Assembly (NCBI GenBank): GCA_046331265.1
Contig: JAXLRE010000003.1
Coordinates: 145,955-209,954 of the forward strand
Length of the DNA stretch: 64,000 nt
Direction: 5' to 3'
DNA from: JAGPDB01 sp046331265
Lineage (GTDB): Bacteria; Actinomycetota; Acidimicrobiia; IMCC26256; JAGPDB01
Positions within the stretch are counted from its first letter, which is position 1; every line of letters begins with the position of its first letter. Below, one piece after another: positions 34,454-44,833 of this stretch. A program made the position numbers and the translations under genes. The notes under the pieces were generated by a model, which was not told the DNA's origin, ran no database searches, and saw only the letters and a list, made by a program, of their open reading frames with translations.

Positions 34454-35209
34454 ATGGAACAACAAGCTTCACTCCCAGTCGGAATAAATCCGGATCTATC
34501 GTCGATAAAACGTGTATTAATTGTTGTTGCTCATCCAGATGATATTGACTTTGGCAGTGCAGGTACAGTTGCTGTTCTTACAGATCAAAATATATATGTG
34601 AGTTATTTATTGGTAACTAGTGGTGACGCTGGCGGGGACGACGATGGTTTAACAAAAAATGAACGAATGTTAAATCGCGAGCAAGAACAAAGTGCAGCAG
34701 GAGAGGTCGTTGGAGTTGAAACTATTCACTATTTGCGTCAACCTGATGGAGAAATTGAATGTAACCTCGCGTTGCGAGAAAAAATAACTCGTGTAATAAG
34801 GAAAGAAAAACCTGACTTAGTTATAACTCAATCACCACAACGACGTTATGACCGCATTTTTGCTAGCCACCCTGATCATTTAGCTGTTGGCGAAGCAACT
34901 TTGTCAGCTGTATATCCAGATTCACAAAATCCAAATTCATTTATTCATTTATTAGACGAAGGCTATAGCGCGCATAAAGTTAAAGCTGTTTGGATAGTCG
35001 CCGATGAAAATCCAGATACATTTATTGATATAACTGATGTTTTTGACAGAAAAATGGAAGCTTTAGAAAAACACGAATCACAAATAAGTGATAAGGACCA
35101 AGCCAGAAAAATGCTCATGGAATGGGGTCAAGCTATGGCTCAGCTTGGCGGAATTAGTGATGATCGATGCTGTGAAGCGTATCGATTTGTTCAAATAGAC
35201 TTTAGCTAA
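34454..35209 (+). CDS. PIG-L family deacetylase
   Basis: 251 residues with the LmbE/PIG-L zinc motif AHPDDIDFGSAG (residues about 26-37) and the second ligand in SHPDHLAVGEA. Enzymes of this family in actinobacteria deacetylate GlcNAc-inositol (MshB) or cleave mycothiol conjugates (Mca), and others act on glycans or antibiotics. The family supports an N-acyl hydrolase; the substrate is not decided. The gene is 2 bp from the small membrane protein, hence likely the same transcript. Confidence 0.88.
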   Translation: MEQQASLPVGINPDLSSIKRVLIVVAHPDDIDFGSAGTVAVLTDQNIYVSYLLVTSGDAGGDDDGLTKNERMLNREQEQSAAGEVVGVETIHYLRQPDGEIECNLALREKITRVIRKEKPDLVITQSPQRRYDRIFASHPDHLAVGEATLSAVYPDSQNPNSFIHLLDEGYSAHKVKAVWIVADENPDTFIDITDVFDRKMEALEKHESQISDKDQARKMLMEWGQAMAQLGGISDDRCCEAYRFVQIDFS

Positions 35210-35326
35210 TTATCTAACATAATTATCCTGATAAAACGACATTTTTGTTGTTTAATGATGAACACTCTTTACTGGCCGACTAGATTCTCTTAATTACGGT
35301 TTTTCAGAAATAAGTGGAGAATATAA

Positions 35327-37678
35327 ATGCGCTCAGATGACATCGAGTCTGAACAAAAATATATAGACCAAGCATATTCACATTTAGATGAACTGCGTCA
35401 AAAAGCTCAAGCAATCGAAGACGGCTTTGTTGATGTAGGTAGAGGTGGAACTCATCAGGCTAAGTATGAAAAAGATGCTGCGATATCTTTAGCTAGAACA
35501 AGAATTGCAAATTTAAATATTGGGGGACAGCCCTTATGTTTTGGAAGATTAGACCTTGAGGAAGAAAATGCAATTGAAGGTCAAACAACTGCATATATAG
35601 GTCGCCTTGCAGTTTCTGGAGCAGATCAAGAACCGTTAGTTATCGATTGGAGAGCACCTGTTGCTGAACCTTTCTATAGAGCAACGCCATTAGATCCTCT
35701 TGGTGTTATTAGGCGTCGTCACTTTCACATGAACGAAAGAAAAATCATTCGTATTGACGATGAAATATTTGATGAAGAATCAGCAGATAAAAACAAACTC
35801 AATGTTGTTGGTGAAGCCGCTCTGTTAAGTGCAGTGTCTAGAAAAAGAACTGGACGAATGGGAGACATAGTCGCAACAATTCAAGGTGAACAAGACATGG
35901 CTATTCGAGCACCATTAAACAATGTTCTTATTGTTACTGGTGGACCAGGTACAGGAAAAACAGCTGTAGCTCTTCACCGTGCAGCATATTTATTATTTAC
36001 ACATCGACAATCTTTATCGAATTCAGGTGTTTTACTTGTTGGTCCTTCAAAAACATTTCTTAGGTATATTGATGAAGTTCTTCCCTCGCTAGGTGAAGAC
36101 GATGTATATCTTCGCACAATATCTACATTGCGCACTTCAGAAAAAGTATCAATAATTGATAACCGTAAGACAGCTGCTCTTAAGGGCGATCTACGCATGA
36201 TGTCTGTTATGAAAAATGCTATGCGAGATAGAGAACATCCACTACCAAAACCACATGAGGTTTGGATTGATGGATACAGATTAGTTCTTACCCCAAGAAA
36301 TACTGCACATATGATTTCTGTTGTGTCTTCGCGTGAAGGTACTCATAATGCAAAACGATCAATGTTTGTAAAAATGGTTTTGCGTGAATTAATTAAACAA
36401 TATGAAAAGTTATTAGTACAAGCTTATAACGGTTCAAGTAGAAAGCTGGATGATTCTTCGCGCCCAAGTTCAATAGCAAAAGTTGTTGATCCTGAAGTCG
36501 CAAAAATTTTAAGTGAAAAAAGACATGCTCCTGAAGAGTGGGTCGAATCATTAGAAGACAGACTTCGTCATAATGATGAAGTTAAAAAAGCGATAGAAAG
36601 AATGTGGCCGGTATTGTCTGGTGCACAACTTTATTACGATCTATGTTCTTTTGAAGCATTAATTTCTTCAGCATCAAAAAATATTCTTGAAGAATCAGAG
36701 CAGAAAGTGCTAAAAAAACAGCGGGTTGATTCAATAGAAAATGTGCAGTGGACTGATGCAGATTTACCGCTAATAGATGAATGTGATTCATTATGTGGGC
36801 CTGTTTCGCATGCAAGAGGGAAGAAGAAACAAAGTTCATATAATTCTGATGTAGAAAATGCATCGAGAGTCATTGGCGAGTTGGGTCTAAGTGGTTATAT
36901 GACGGCAGCTGAACTTGCGCAAAGATACAATTTAAACGAAACCAATACCGGGGAAAGCGCAAACGATGAAATTCGCACTTTTGGCCATATATTAATTGAC
37001 GAGGCACAAGACTTAACTCCTATGCAATGGAGAATGGTAGCGAGACGAGCACAACCGATGTCGATGACAATTGTTGGGGACTTTGCACAGGCCTCATTGC
37101 CTGGAGCATGTAAAGACTGGAATGAAGTTACAGAAATATTGAACGGAGTTAGTCGTTCAAATCCGCAAAGCGTTCTCTTAAGCGTTAACTATAGAACTCC
37201 TAGCGAAGTAATGGACTTAGCACACGATATCATGCGTGAGGTTTCACCTGAATTGGCTCAAACGGATGCTGTTCGAGAAACTGGAATGGCTCCTTACGTA
37301 GAAAAGTCTACAAATCCAAAAGACAGAATAAAAAGCTACATAGATAAAGCTAAGTCTGTTGGTGGAACAATAGTTGTTATTAGTCATGAAGACAACCATG
37401 AAGAACTTTCGCAAATGTTAAGTGAATACCAGGCTTCTGCGGAAGCTTCAATGGCTATTGATGCTCCAGTGGCTATATTAAAAGCATCAGATGCAAAAGG
37501 TCTTGAGTTCGATCATGTTGTTGTCCACGATCCACATCAAATAGTTGGTGATGTCAGGCGTCCAAGTGGGTGGAAGTCATTATTTGTTACTTGTACTAGG
37601 GCAACGCAGACTTTAAGTGTTTTATTAGATGAGAAGCACGATGACCGTTTAGCAAAAATTATTAGCAAATATATTTAA
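35327..37678 (+). CDS. helR: HelD/HelR-like UvrD-superfamily ATPase (RNA polymerase recycling)
   Basis: 783 residues. The N-terminal coiled-coil (about 1-70; EQKYIDQAYSHLDELRQKAQ) and the following IGRLAVSGADQEPLVIDWRAPVAEPFYRAT are hallmarks of HelD. Helicase motifs: Walker A TGGPGTGKTAVALHRAAYLL, motif II LIDEAQDLTPMQW, motif III region IVGDFAQASLPGA, and motif VI region VTCTRATQ near the end. HelD/HelR proteins remove stalled RNA polymerase from DNA, and the actinobacterial HelR branch can displace rifampicin. GTGGAG precedes the ATG. Assignment to HelR rather than another HelD class is tentative. Confidence 0.85.
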   Translation: MRSDDIESEQKYIDQAYSHLDELRQKAQAIEDGFVDVGRGGTHQAKYEKDAAISLARTRIANLNIGGQPLCFGRLDLEEENAIEGQTTAYIGRLAVSGADQEPLVIDWRAPVAEPFYRATPLDPLGVIRRRHFHMNERKIIRIDDEIFDEESADKNKLNVVGEAALLSAVSRKRTGRMGDIVATIQGEQDMAIRAPLNNVLIVTGGPGTGKTAVALHRAAYLLFTHRQSLSNSGVLLVGPSKTFLRYIDEVLPSLGEDDVYLRTISTLRTSEKVSIIDNRKTAALKGDLRMMSVMKNAMRDREHPLPKPHEVWIDGYRLVLTPRNTAHMISVVSSREGTHNAKRSMFVKMVLRELIKQYEKLLVQAYNGSSRKLDDSSRPSSIAKVVDPEVAKILSEKRHAPEEWVESLEDRLRHNDEVKKAIERMWPVLSGAQLYYDLCSFEALISSASKNILEESEQKVLKKQRVDSIENVQWTDADLPLIDECDSLCGPVSHARGKKKQSSYNSDVENASRVIGELGLSGYMTAAELAQRYNLNETNTGESANDEIRTFGHILIDEAQDLTPMQWRMVARRAQPMSMTIVGDFAQASLPGACKDWNEVTEILNGVSRSNPQSVLLSVNYRTPSEVMDLAHDIMREVSPELAQTDAVRETGMAPYVEKSTNPKDRIKSYIDKAKSVGGTIVVISHEDNHEELSQMLSEYQASAEASMAIDAPVAILKASDAKGLEFDHVVVHDPHQIVGDVRRPSGWKSLFVTCTRATQTLSVLLDEKHDDRLAKIISKYI

Positions 37679-37699
37679 AAAACTGACTAGTATTAGTAC

Positions 37700-39463
37700 A
37701 TGACTAAAGTTGAAGATGTTGCTTGGGATGTTTCTGATTTGGTGGAACCATTAGGTGGTTTAGAAAAAGTTATTGAACAATCTGAGTCGATTGCTAAAGA
37801 TCTGGAAAGTTTCGAGGGGAAAATCGCCGAATTAAGTGTTGGCGATTTCTTATCGTTAATGAAAACTTATGGCGATCTTCACGAAACGTTAGGCAGAGCA
37901 GCAAACTATACAGGGTTAATGTTTAGTGTTAATACCCAAGATGAAGATATAGCTTCAAAAATGCAAAAGGTTGAAGAAATATCAGCTGATATTTCTGCAA
38001 GGTTAAGTTTTATTGAAGTCGAATTCAATGAATTAGATGATCAAAAAGCTCAAGCAATAATTAATGACGAAAAAGCAGCTTTTTGTCGATATTATCTAAT
38101 TCATTTAAGAAGAGTTGCACAATATCAGCTATCGACTAAAGAAGAAGCATTGATGACACAATTAAGTGTTACAGGCGCAAGCGCATGGGACCGTTTGTTT
38201 GAAGATTTATGTTCTGTTATTACTGTTGATATCGAATCTAACGATCAAAAAATCCAATTAGATGGGGCATTGGCTAATTTGCATTCACCAAATCGAAATT
38301 TACGCGCAAAAACGCGTGACGCTGTCACAAAATCATTAAAAGAAGGATTAAAAACTAGAGCATATATTTATAATACGCTGGCTGCTGATCATGCTCTTGA
38401 AGATAAGTTACGTGGATATCCAACATGGATAAGCGCTAGAAATCTTGATAATGACACAACAGATGAATCTGTTGAATCTTTAGTTCAATCTTGCGTATCT
38501 AGATATGACATTGCACATAGATGGTATAAATTGAAAGCGAAATTGTTAAAGCTAGATAAGCTAGAAGATTACGACAGATATGCGCCATTGTCGCAACATG
38601 AATCTTCAATAGATTTTGATCAGGCAACACATATCGTTCGTGATGCGTATAATAGTTTTTCTCCAAAAATGACAAACATATTTGATATGTTTATGGAAAA
38701 TAAATGGATCGACGCACCTGTGCGCGATGGAAAACGTGGAGGAGCATTTTGTGCCTACACGGTTTCGGGTCATCATCCATATGTGATGCTTAACTGGACT
38801 AATAATAGAAATGATGTTTTGACTTTGGCGCATGAACTTGGTCATGCATGTCACGCATATTTGGCGAAAGACCAAGGACCGTTTCATCAGGATACAGGCC
38901 TCACTTTCTGTGAAACTGCATCTGTTTTTGCAGAGTCTGTTACCTTCAATCGTCTTCTAGATAGCGTCGAAGCTAAATCAGACAGACTTGATCTGCTAGC
39001 TGCTTACATAGACGGACAAATAGCAACTGTGTTTAGACAAATTGCTATGCATAACTTCGAAACAGCAGTTCATTCTCATAGAAGAAACGTTGGCGAGCTA
39101 AAACTAGAAGATTTTTCTAATTACTGGTTAAATACTCAACGCGATATGCTCGGTGAATACGTAAACGTGAGCGAGCAGTATGGTGTTTGGTGGAGTTATG
39201 TTCCACATTTCATTTCCACTCCGGGATATGTTTATGCATATGCGTACGGACAACTACTTGCCTTAAGTGTTTATGCGCAATATAAAAAGAACGGTCAGTC
39301 AATGGTAAATGATTACGAAAACATGCTTAGCGCAGGTGGTTCTAAGTCACCTCAAGATTTGGCATCTATGGTTGGCGTGAATCTTAGCGATCCTAATTTT
39401 TGGAATAGTGGTTTAGAAATAATTTCCAAAATGGTTGACCAGGCAGAAGAGCTAGCTAACTAA
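37700..39463 (+). CDS. pepF: Oligoendopeptidase F (M3 family)
   Basis: 587 residues. The zinc motif LAHELGHACHAYL (HExxH, about residues 376-380) is followed by a downstream ligand Glu in LTFCETASVFAE. The helical N-terminal domain is typical of PepF. It is a cytoplasmic peptidase for short peptides. It begins 21 bp after helR. Its end abuts the convergent DUF885 gene without a spacer. Confidence 0.93.
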   Translation: MTKVEDVAWDVSDLVEPLGGLEKVIEQSESIAKDLESFEGKIAELSVGDFLSLMKTYGDLHETLGRAANYTGLMFSVNTQDEDIASKMQKVEEISADISARLSFIEVEFNELDDQKAQAIINDEKAAFCRYYLIHLRRVAQYQLSTKEEALMTQLSVTGASAWDRLFEDLCSVITVDIESNDQKIQLDGALANLHSPNRNLRAKTRDAVTKSLKEGLKTRAYIYNTLAADHALEDKLRGYPTWISARNLDNDTTDESVESLVQSCVSRYDIAHRWYKLKAKLLKLDKLEDYDRYAPLSQHESSIDFDQATHIVRDAYNSFSPKMTNIFDMFMENKWIDAPVRDGKRGGAFCAYTVSGHHPYVMLNWTNNRNDVLTLAHELGHACHAYLAKDQGPFHQDTGLTFCETASVFAESVTFNRLLDSVEAKSDRLDLLAAYIDGQIATVFRQIAMHNFETAVHSHRRNVGELKLEDFSNYWLNTQRDMLGEYVNVSEQYGVWWSYVPHFISTPGYVYAYAYGQLLALSVYAQYKKNGQSMVNDYENMLSAGGSKSPQDLASMVGVNLSDPNFWNSGLEIISKMVDQAEELAN

Positions 39464-41113
39464 CTAACTAAAGAGTTTCTCTAGGCGGCCTAATCCAACA
39501 TGACCATAGCCTAAAAGTCTCGAATGAAAATCTTTTAGAGAAAAGTTCGAACCCAATCGTTTTCGTTCGCGTTCACGAATATCTCTAATTGTGCGCTCGC
39601 CAATCTTGTATGAAATAGCTTGTCCTATCCATCCTAAATATCTGTATACTTCATCTTTTGCAAAAGTTGGTGTCGCTCCGACAATATTTTCAAGAATGTC
39701 AATTGCAACTTCTTTGTTCCACGTAACATCATGAGGAAATAAACTCGGTGCACTAGAAGGAATCTTATATTTATTGTGCAGACCTATATCCATAACGATT
39801 CGTGTTGCTCTAAAAAGTGACGCATTTAGCATTCCGAAAATATATGCTGGGTCATGGTTGAAACCTAATTCGACCATTAGCCGTTCTGCATATAAAGCCC
39901 AACCTTCTGTTTCGCCAGTATTAAAAGCAAGTGTTTTTTGGAATTGACTTAATTCGTCTCCTAAGCATTTTACAGAACCTACATGTAGATGATGACCTGG
40001 TAGACCTTCATGGTAGCAAGTTGTTACTTCTTCAAATAATGGAAATGTTTTTTTGCCATTGACGGGGTAATAGGTTCGACCTGGACGAGAAAAATCATCA
40101 GAAGGTGATGAGTAAAACATTGCTGATGATCCTGCTTCGTCTAATAGACAAGCTTCTATTTTTGTCATTCTTGGATCTATATCAAAATGTTTGCCATTTA
40201 GCTGTTCAACACTCTCATCTAATAAATCTTGCAGAAAGCTTTGAAGTTCTTGAGGTGAATGTGCAGTCCTTGACGAATCTTTTTCAAGCATTTCGACTGT
40301 TTCGCGATAGGTCGCACCCGGATTCAGATCTCTAATAACAGAATCTATTTCATCAAAAATTGTATGTATTTCGTGCCAACCCCATTCATAGGTTTCTTTC
40401 AGGTCTATATCTTTGCCCAAATGCATTTTTGCACAACGTTCATATACTTCGGGTCCAACAGCATCATCTGAATTTGAATAAGGAATTATTTCGTCAGTTA
40501 AGAATTGTCCAAACGATAAGTATGCATTTCGTGCAGGAGTGCTAATAAATAAAGGATCGTTTGCGTATAATGCACAATTGTGTGCCATGTAAGAAAGCTG
40601 TGTTAGTCGAGGTAGGCAATTATTTTCTTTTCCGTAAAGTAATGTTTTCTTATACGATGAAAGTGCGGGCTCTATCTCAGCTATTTTTTTCTTGCGCTTT
40701 TCTTTTGCAACATTATCTGATTCGTCAATGTTGTAACACGTTGTTTGAATTGCATCTAAAGGGTTAGTGACTATATTTATTGTCCTTACCCAGTCGTTGC
40801 TTTCAAATTGCTCTACAATGTTTGCACAAAAATCGTTTAAAACATCTGCACAAAGTTGATTGTGAAAATCTTGCTTGTCACACTTATCTATTAGGTATTG
40901 TGTTGTTTTTGCTAATTCATAGATTCTTTCGTATTTCTCTGGAGATAAATCACCTATGCGATCATCAAACTGAGAAAAACCTTCCTCAGAAGCATCAAGA
41001 GGATTAAGTTCACAGTACCTAATCAGAAAATCATCAGCTAAATCATAAACTTTTTTCGAAATTTCAGTCGTTGAATCCATTAACCATACATTCTTGTTCA
41101 GATTTGGGTCCAT
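39464..41113 (-). CDS. DUF885 family protein (putative metallopeptidase)
   Basis: 549 residues. The family motif TCYHEGLPGHHLHVG (HExxxHH-type) and later ETEGWALYAERLMVELGF suggest a gluzincin-like zinc site, as in the DUF885/carboxypeptidase-related family. No signal peptide is seen, so it is probably cytoplasmic. ATG 41113 is used; an internal ATG twelve codons on is possible. The start region lies 3 bp from the GTG/21 bp from the ATG of divergent fumC, leaving almost no room for two separate promoters. Confidence 0.82.
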   Translation of the reverse strand: MDPNLNKNVWLMDSTTEISKKVYDLADDFLIRYCELNPLDASEEGFSQFDDRIGDLSPEKYERIYELAKTTQYLIDKCDKQDFHNQLCADVLNDFCANIVEQFESNDWVRTINIVTNPLDAIQTTCYNIDESDNVAKEKRKKKIAEIEPALSSYKKTLLYGKENNCLPRLTQLSYMAHNCALYANDPLFISTPARNAYLSFGQFLTDEIIPYSNSDDAVGPEVYERCAKMHLGKDIDLKETYEWGWHEIHTIFDEIDSVIRDLNPGATYRETVEMLEKDSSRTAHSPQELQSFLQDLLDESVEQLNGKHFDIDPRMTKIEACLLDEAGSSAMFYSSPSDDFSRPGRTYYPVNGKKTFPLFEEVTTCYHEGLPGHHLHVGSVKCLGDELSQFQKTLAFNTGETEGWALYAERLMVELGFNHDPAYIFGMLNASLFRATRIVMDIGLHNKYKIPSSAPSLFPHDVTWNKEVAIDILENIVGATPTFAKDEVYRYLGWIGQAISYKIGERTIRDIRERERKRLGSNFSLKDFHSRLLGYGHVGLGRLEKLFS

Positions 41114-41134
41114 GAGGTGGTAATCTGGCCGGAT

Positions 41135-42532
41135 ATGACAGAAAATATTGATTTACAAACACGGACCGAATCGGATTCAATGGGTGATATAGCAGTTCCT
41201 GCTCAAGCCTATTGGGGCGCTCAAACACAAAGAAGTTTGCATCATTTCCATATCGGACACGAAACAATGCCTGACGCTGTAATTCGAGGTATGGCTATTT
41301 TAAAGAAATCTGCAGCTTTAGCTAACAAAGATTTAGGAAAGCTAGATGAAAAAACATGTGAGCTAATTGTCCAGGCCGCTGATGAAATAATTGCTGGAAA
41401 ACTTGAAGGACAGTTTCCTTTATATATTTTCCAAACCGGTTCAGGTACTCAAACGAACATGAACGTTAATGAAGTAATTGCAGGTAGAGCCAATGAGATT
41501 GTATCTGGAAACCGTGGTGGAAAGAGCCCTGTTCATCCCAATGATCACGTCAATATGAGCCAATCAAGTAATGACACATTTCCAACCGGAATGAACATTG
41601 CCGCTGTTGAACAAGTAACAAATGTTTTAATACCAGCCGTAACAGCGTTAAGAGATTCAATAGATAAACGCGCTAAAGAATTTACTGAAATAGTAAAAAT
41701 CGGTAGAACACATTTACAAGATGCAGTTCCACTTACATTAGGCCAAGAATTTTCAGGGTATGTTGCACAATTAGATGCATCGATAAATCGAATAAAGCAA
41801 AGTATCAAAGATGTTACAGAGTTAGCAGTGGGAGGTACTGCAGTTGGCACAGGACTAAATGCCCCAAAAGAGTTTGGCGATAAATGCTCACAATATATAT
41901 CTGAAGAAACAGGCATAGATTTTTCTTCAGCACAGAATAAATTCGCAGCACTTGCTTCTCATGCAGATTTAGTAAATGCTCATGGTGCAATTGCAACACT
42001 TGCTACTGACCTGATGAAAATCGCTAATGATATTCGTTGGTTAGGTTCAGGACCTAGATGCGGAATAGGAGAACTTTCATTACCTGAGAATGAACCCGGT
42101 AGCTCAATAATGCCAGGTAAAGTTAACCCAACACAGAGTGAAGCCATGACTATGGTTTGCGCGCAAGTTTTTGGAAACAATGCATCAATTGTTTTCTCTG
42201 GAAGCCAAGGCAATTTTGAATTGAATGTATTTAAGCCAGTTATTATTTCTAACTTTTTGAATTCAGTAGAAATAATAAGTGATGTTTCTCGAACATTTAA
42301 GGAATTTTGTATTGATGGCTTAACTGTTAACAAAGAAAAAATAGAATTTTACTTAAATGACTCTTTGATGTTAGTTACAGCATTAGCACCACATATTGGA
42401 TATGACAAAGCTGCAGAAATTGCTAAAAAAGCTCATCATGAAAATACTTCATTGAAAGAAATGGCTACAAAACTAGGGTATGTCACAAATGAAGAATACG
42501 ATTCATGGGTCGTTCCATCTGAAATGGTTTAA
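41135..42532 (+). CDS. fumC: Fumarate hydratase, class II
   Basis: 465 residues from ATG 41135. GTG 41117 is the longer alternative and would nearly abut the divergent gene. Signature pieces: DSMGDIAVPAQAYWGAQTQ at the N-terminus, TGSGTQTNMNVNEV, HPNDHVNMSQSSNDTFPT, GRTHLQDAVPLTLGQEF and the superfamily loop GSSIMPGKVNPT. It interconverts fumarate and malate in the TCA cycle and is oxygen-stable (no iron-sulfur cluster). Confidence 0.96.
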   Translation: MTENIDLQTRTESDSMGDIAVPAQAYWGAQTQRSLHHFHIGHETMPDAVIRGMAILKKSAALANKDLGKLDEKTCELIVQAADEIIAGKLEGQFPLYIFQTGSGTQTNMNVNEVIAGRANEIVSGNRGGKSPVHPNDHVNMSQSSNDTFPTGMNIAAVEQVTNVLIPAVTALRDSIDKRAKEFTEIVKIGRTHLQDAVPLTLGQEFSGYVAQLDASINRIKQSIKDVTELAVGGTAVGTGLNAPKEFGDKCSQYISEETGIDFSSAQNKFAALASHADLVNAHGAIATLATDLMKIANDIRWLGSGPRCGIGELSLPENEPGSSIMPGKVNPTQSEAMTMVCAQVFGNNASIVFSGSQGNFELNVFKPVIISNFLNSVEIISDVSRTFKEFCIDGLTVNKEKIEFYLNDSLMLVTALAPHIGYDKAAEIAKKAHHENTSLKEMATKLGYVTNEEYDSWVVPSEMV

Positions 42533-42534
42533 AT

Positions 42535-44214
42535 ATGGCTGCACAATTTATTTATACAATGCATAACCTTTCGAGGTTTATTCCACCAGACCGTGAAGTA
42601 CTAAAAGACATAAATATTTCAATGTATCCTGGTGCAAAAATTGGTGTTATCGGTGGTAATGGTGCTGGTAAATCGACGCTATTAAAAATTATGGCCGGAT
42701 TAGATGACGAGTATTCTGGTGAAGCAAGACTAACTCCAGGTTTTTCTGTTGGTTATCTAGCTCAAGAACCTCATCTTGATGAAACTAAAAATGTTGTTGA
42801 AAACATTACTGATGGTCTCGGTGAAGTGTCCAAATGGTTGGCTAGGTATGAAGAGGTCTGTAACGCAATGGGTGATCCGGATGCAGATTTCGATTCGTTA
42901 TTGGCAGAACAAGCAGATCTGCAAGACAAAATTGATTCAGTAAATGGTTGGGACATCGAGCGTACTTTAGAAATAGCTATGGACGCTTTGCGTTGTCCAC
43001 CTTCTGACGCTGATGTTACAAAACTTTCTGGTGGAGAAAAAAGACGTGTTGCGTTATGTAAATTATTGTTAAGTAAACCGGACTTACTTTTATTAGATGA
43101 ACCAACAAACCATTTAGATGCTGAATCAGTTGCATGGCTAGAAAGACATTTGCATGATTATCCAGGAACGGTTGTTGCAATCACTCACGATAGATATTTC
43201 TTAGACAATGTTGCCAAATGGATATTAGAACTCGATAGAGGTAGAGGCATTCCTTGGGAAGGTAACTATTCGAGCTGGCTAGAGCAAAAAGAACAAAGAC
43301 TTAGCTTAGAAGAGAAAGCTGACAAGTCTCGACAAAATACTCTAAAAAGAGAACTTGAATGGATGCGTATGGCGCCTAAAGGTCGTCATGCAAAATCGAA
43401 AGCAAGAATAACGGCATATGAAGAACTTGTTGCACAGGCAAACTCATCGGATGGTCAAAAAGAAGCATTATCGATAATGATTCCGCCAGGTCCAAGACTT
43501 GGAGATCAAGTTATCGAACTTCATAATGTTACAAAATCATTTGACGATAAGTTATTGATGGAAAACACTTCGTTTACTATCCCGCCTGGTGCAATCGTAG
43601 GAGTTATCGGTCCTAATGGTGCTGGAAAATCTACAACATTTAAAATGATTATCGGTGAAGAGAAGCCAGACGACGGAAATGTTGTTGTTGGTTCAACAGT
43701 GAAACTTGCACATGTTGATCAATCTCGCGAAATATTAGATGATTCATTGACAGTGTACGAACAAATCTGTGAAGGTGTTGATCGTGTTGTTGCTGGTGGT
43801 CGTGAAATGCACGGACGCGCATATGTTGCTGGTTTTGCATTCACTGGTTCTGACCAACAGAAGAAGGTTGGAGATCTTTCAGGCGGAGAGCGTAACCGAG
43901 TTCAATTGGCAAGAGTTCTAAAAAGCGAAGGGAATGTTCTTCTCTTAGACGAGCCAACAAATGATTTAGATGTAGATACTTTGCGAGCATTAGAAGATGC
44001 TCTATTAAATTATCCAGGATGTGTTGTTGTGATTTCTCACGATAGATGGTTCTTAGACCGAATTTGTACTCATATTTTGGCTTTCGAAGGCGACTCGCAA
44101 ATTAAGTATTTCGAAGGCAGCTTTACTGAATATGAAGCAGATAGGCATAAAAGACTTGGGACTGATGCAGATCAGCCACATCGAATAACTTACAAACCAT
44201 TGGTCAGGAAATAA
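42535..44214 (+). CDS. ettA: Energy-dependent translational throttle protein EttA (ABC-F)
   Basis: 559 residues with two ABC domains (Walker A GGNGAGKSTLL about residue 40 and GPNGAGKSTTF about 360), signatures LSGGEKRRVALCK and LSGGERNRVQLAR, and the linker P-site tRNA-interaction motif around KRELEWMRMAPKGRHAKSKAR. The start AAQFIYTMHNLSRFIPPDREVL is diagnostic for EttA among ABC-F proteins (first 15 residues quoted in two parts: AAQFIYTMHNL, SRFIPP). It gates the first elongation steps according to ADP/ATP. It is 2 bp after fumC. Confidence 0.95.
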   Translation: MAAQFIYTMHNLSRFIPPDREVLKDINISMYPGAKIGVIGGNGAGKSTLLKIMAGLDDEYSGEARLTPGFSVGYLAQEPHLDETKNVVENITDGLGEVSKWLARYEEVCNAMGDPDADFDSLLAEQADLQDKIDSVNGWDIERTLEIAMDALRCPPSDADVTKLSGGEKRRVALCKLLLSKPDLLLLDEPTNHLDAESVAWLERHLHDYPGTVVAITHDRYFLDNVAKWILELDRGRGIPWEGNYSSWLEQKEQRLSLEEKADKSRQNTLKRELEWMRMAPKGRHAKSKARITAYEELVAQANSSDGQKEALSIMIPPGPRLGDQVIELHNVTKSFDDKLLMENTSFTIPPGAIVGVIGPNGAGKSTTFKMIIGEEKPDDGNVVVGSTVKLAHVDQSREILDDSLTVYEQICEGVDRVVAGGREMHGRAYVAGFAFTGSDQQKKVGDLSGGERNRVQLARVLKSEGNVLLLDEPTNDLDVDTLRALEDALLNYPGCVVVISHDRWFLDRICTHILAFEGDSQIKYFEGSFTEYEADRHKRLGTDADQPHRITYKPLVRK

Positions 44215-44216
44215 CT

Positions 44217-44822
44217 ATGAAAAAAATTGCGTACATTGCATTAGTACTTGTTTTTATTTTGACAATAACCTCATGTTCGAAAGATTCTAAAGATAAGCCA
44301 AAAGATTTGCGTTCGATTGCTGAACAACGTGATGCTAAAGGTCTAAATGCTTCGGCGAGATTATTGGCAGAAGGAATTGTGAAAGCAGATGGAAACCAGG
44401 TTTTTGATCAGATATCTACGCAATGTCAATTTAAACTGTCTAAGACTTCAATCGTTAAACAATTACGTACTGTACGTGCATATTTAACAACGTTTCTAGG
44501 TGCATCGCTAGATGATTTTTCAATAAAATCGATTGAAACTCGTAATGTTAAAACAGGTAAAACAGGTCAAGCTAGATACACGATTTTGATCGAAGGTAAA
44601 TCTAGAGAACTAGTTGCAAAAGCCTTGGGAGGTACTTCGACAACTGCTTCTTCTTCGACTTCGACGACAGTTCCGAATCAAGAAACCACTACAACTGTAA
44701 GTACATTTCCTTTCGATAAACCAACAGATTGGTTTGAATTTGTTTACGAAGGTTCGTCTTGGAAACTGCAGAGCTGTGATGAATTTCTAAAGTCGTCTGG
44801 GCTTTTTAGTCAACAAAAATAA
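44217..44822 (+). CDS. Lipoprotein, unknown
   Basis: 201 residues. The signal peptide ends at lipobox LTITSC (Cys about residue 20), with a charged Ser/Lys/Asp spacer after it. The middle has a nuclear-transport-factor-2-like flavour (ARLLAEGIVKADGNQVFDQI...), with a Thr/Ser-rich insertion (about 142-165) and a C-terminal WFEFVYEGSSWKLQSCDEF that could pair with an internal Cys. It starts 2 bp after ettA. The function is not recognised. Confidence 0.7.
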   Translation: MKKIAYIALVLVFILTITSCSKDSKDKPKDLRSIAEQRDAKGLNASARLLAEGIVKADGNQVFDQISTQCQFKLSKTSIVKQLRTVRAYLTTFLGASLDDFSIKSIETRNVKTGKTGQARYTILIEGKSRELVAKALGGTSTTASSSTSTTVPNQETTTTVSTFPFDKPTDWFEFVYEGSSWKLQSCDEFLKSSGLFSQQK

Positions 44823-44833
44823 AGTCAAAATTA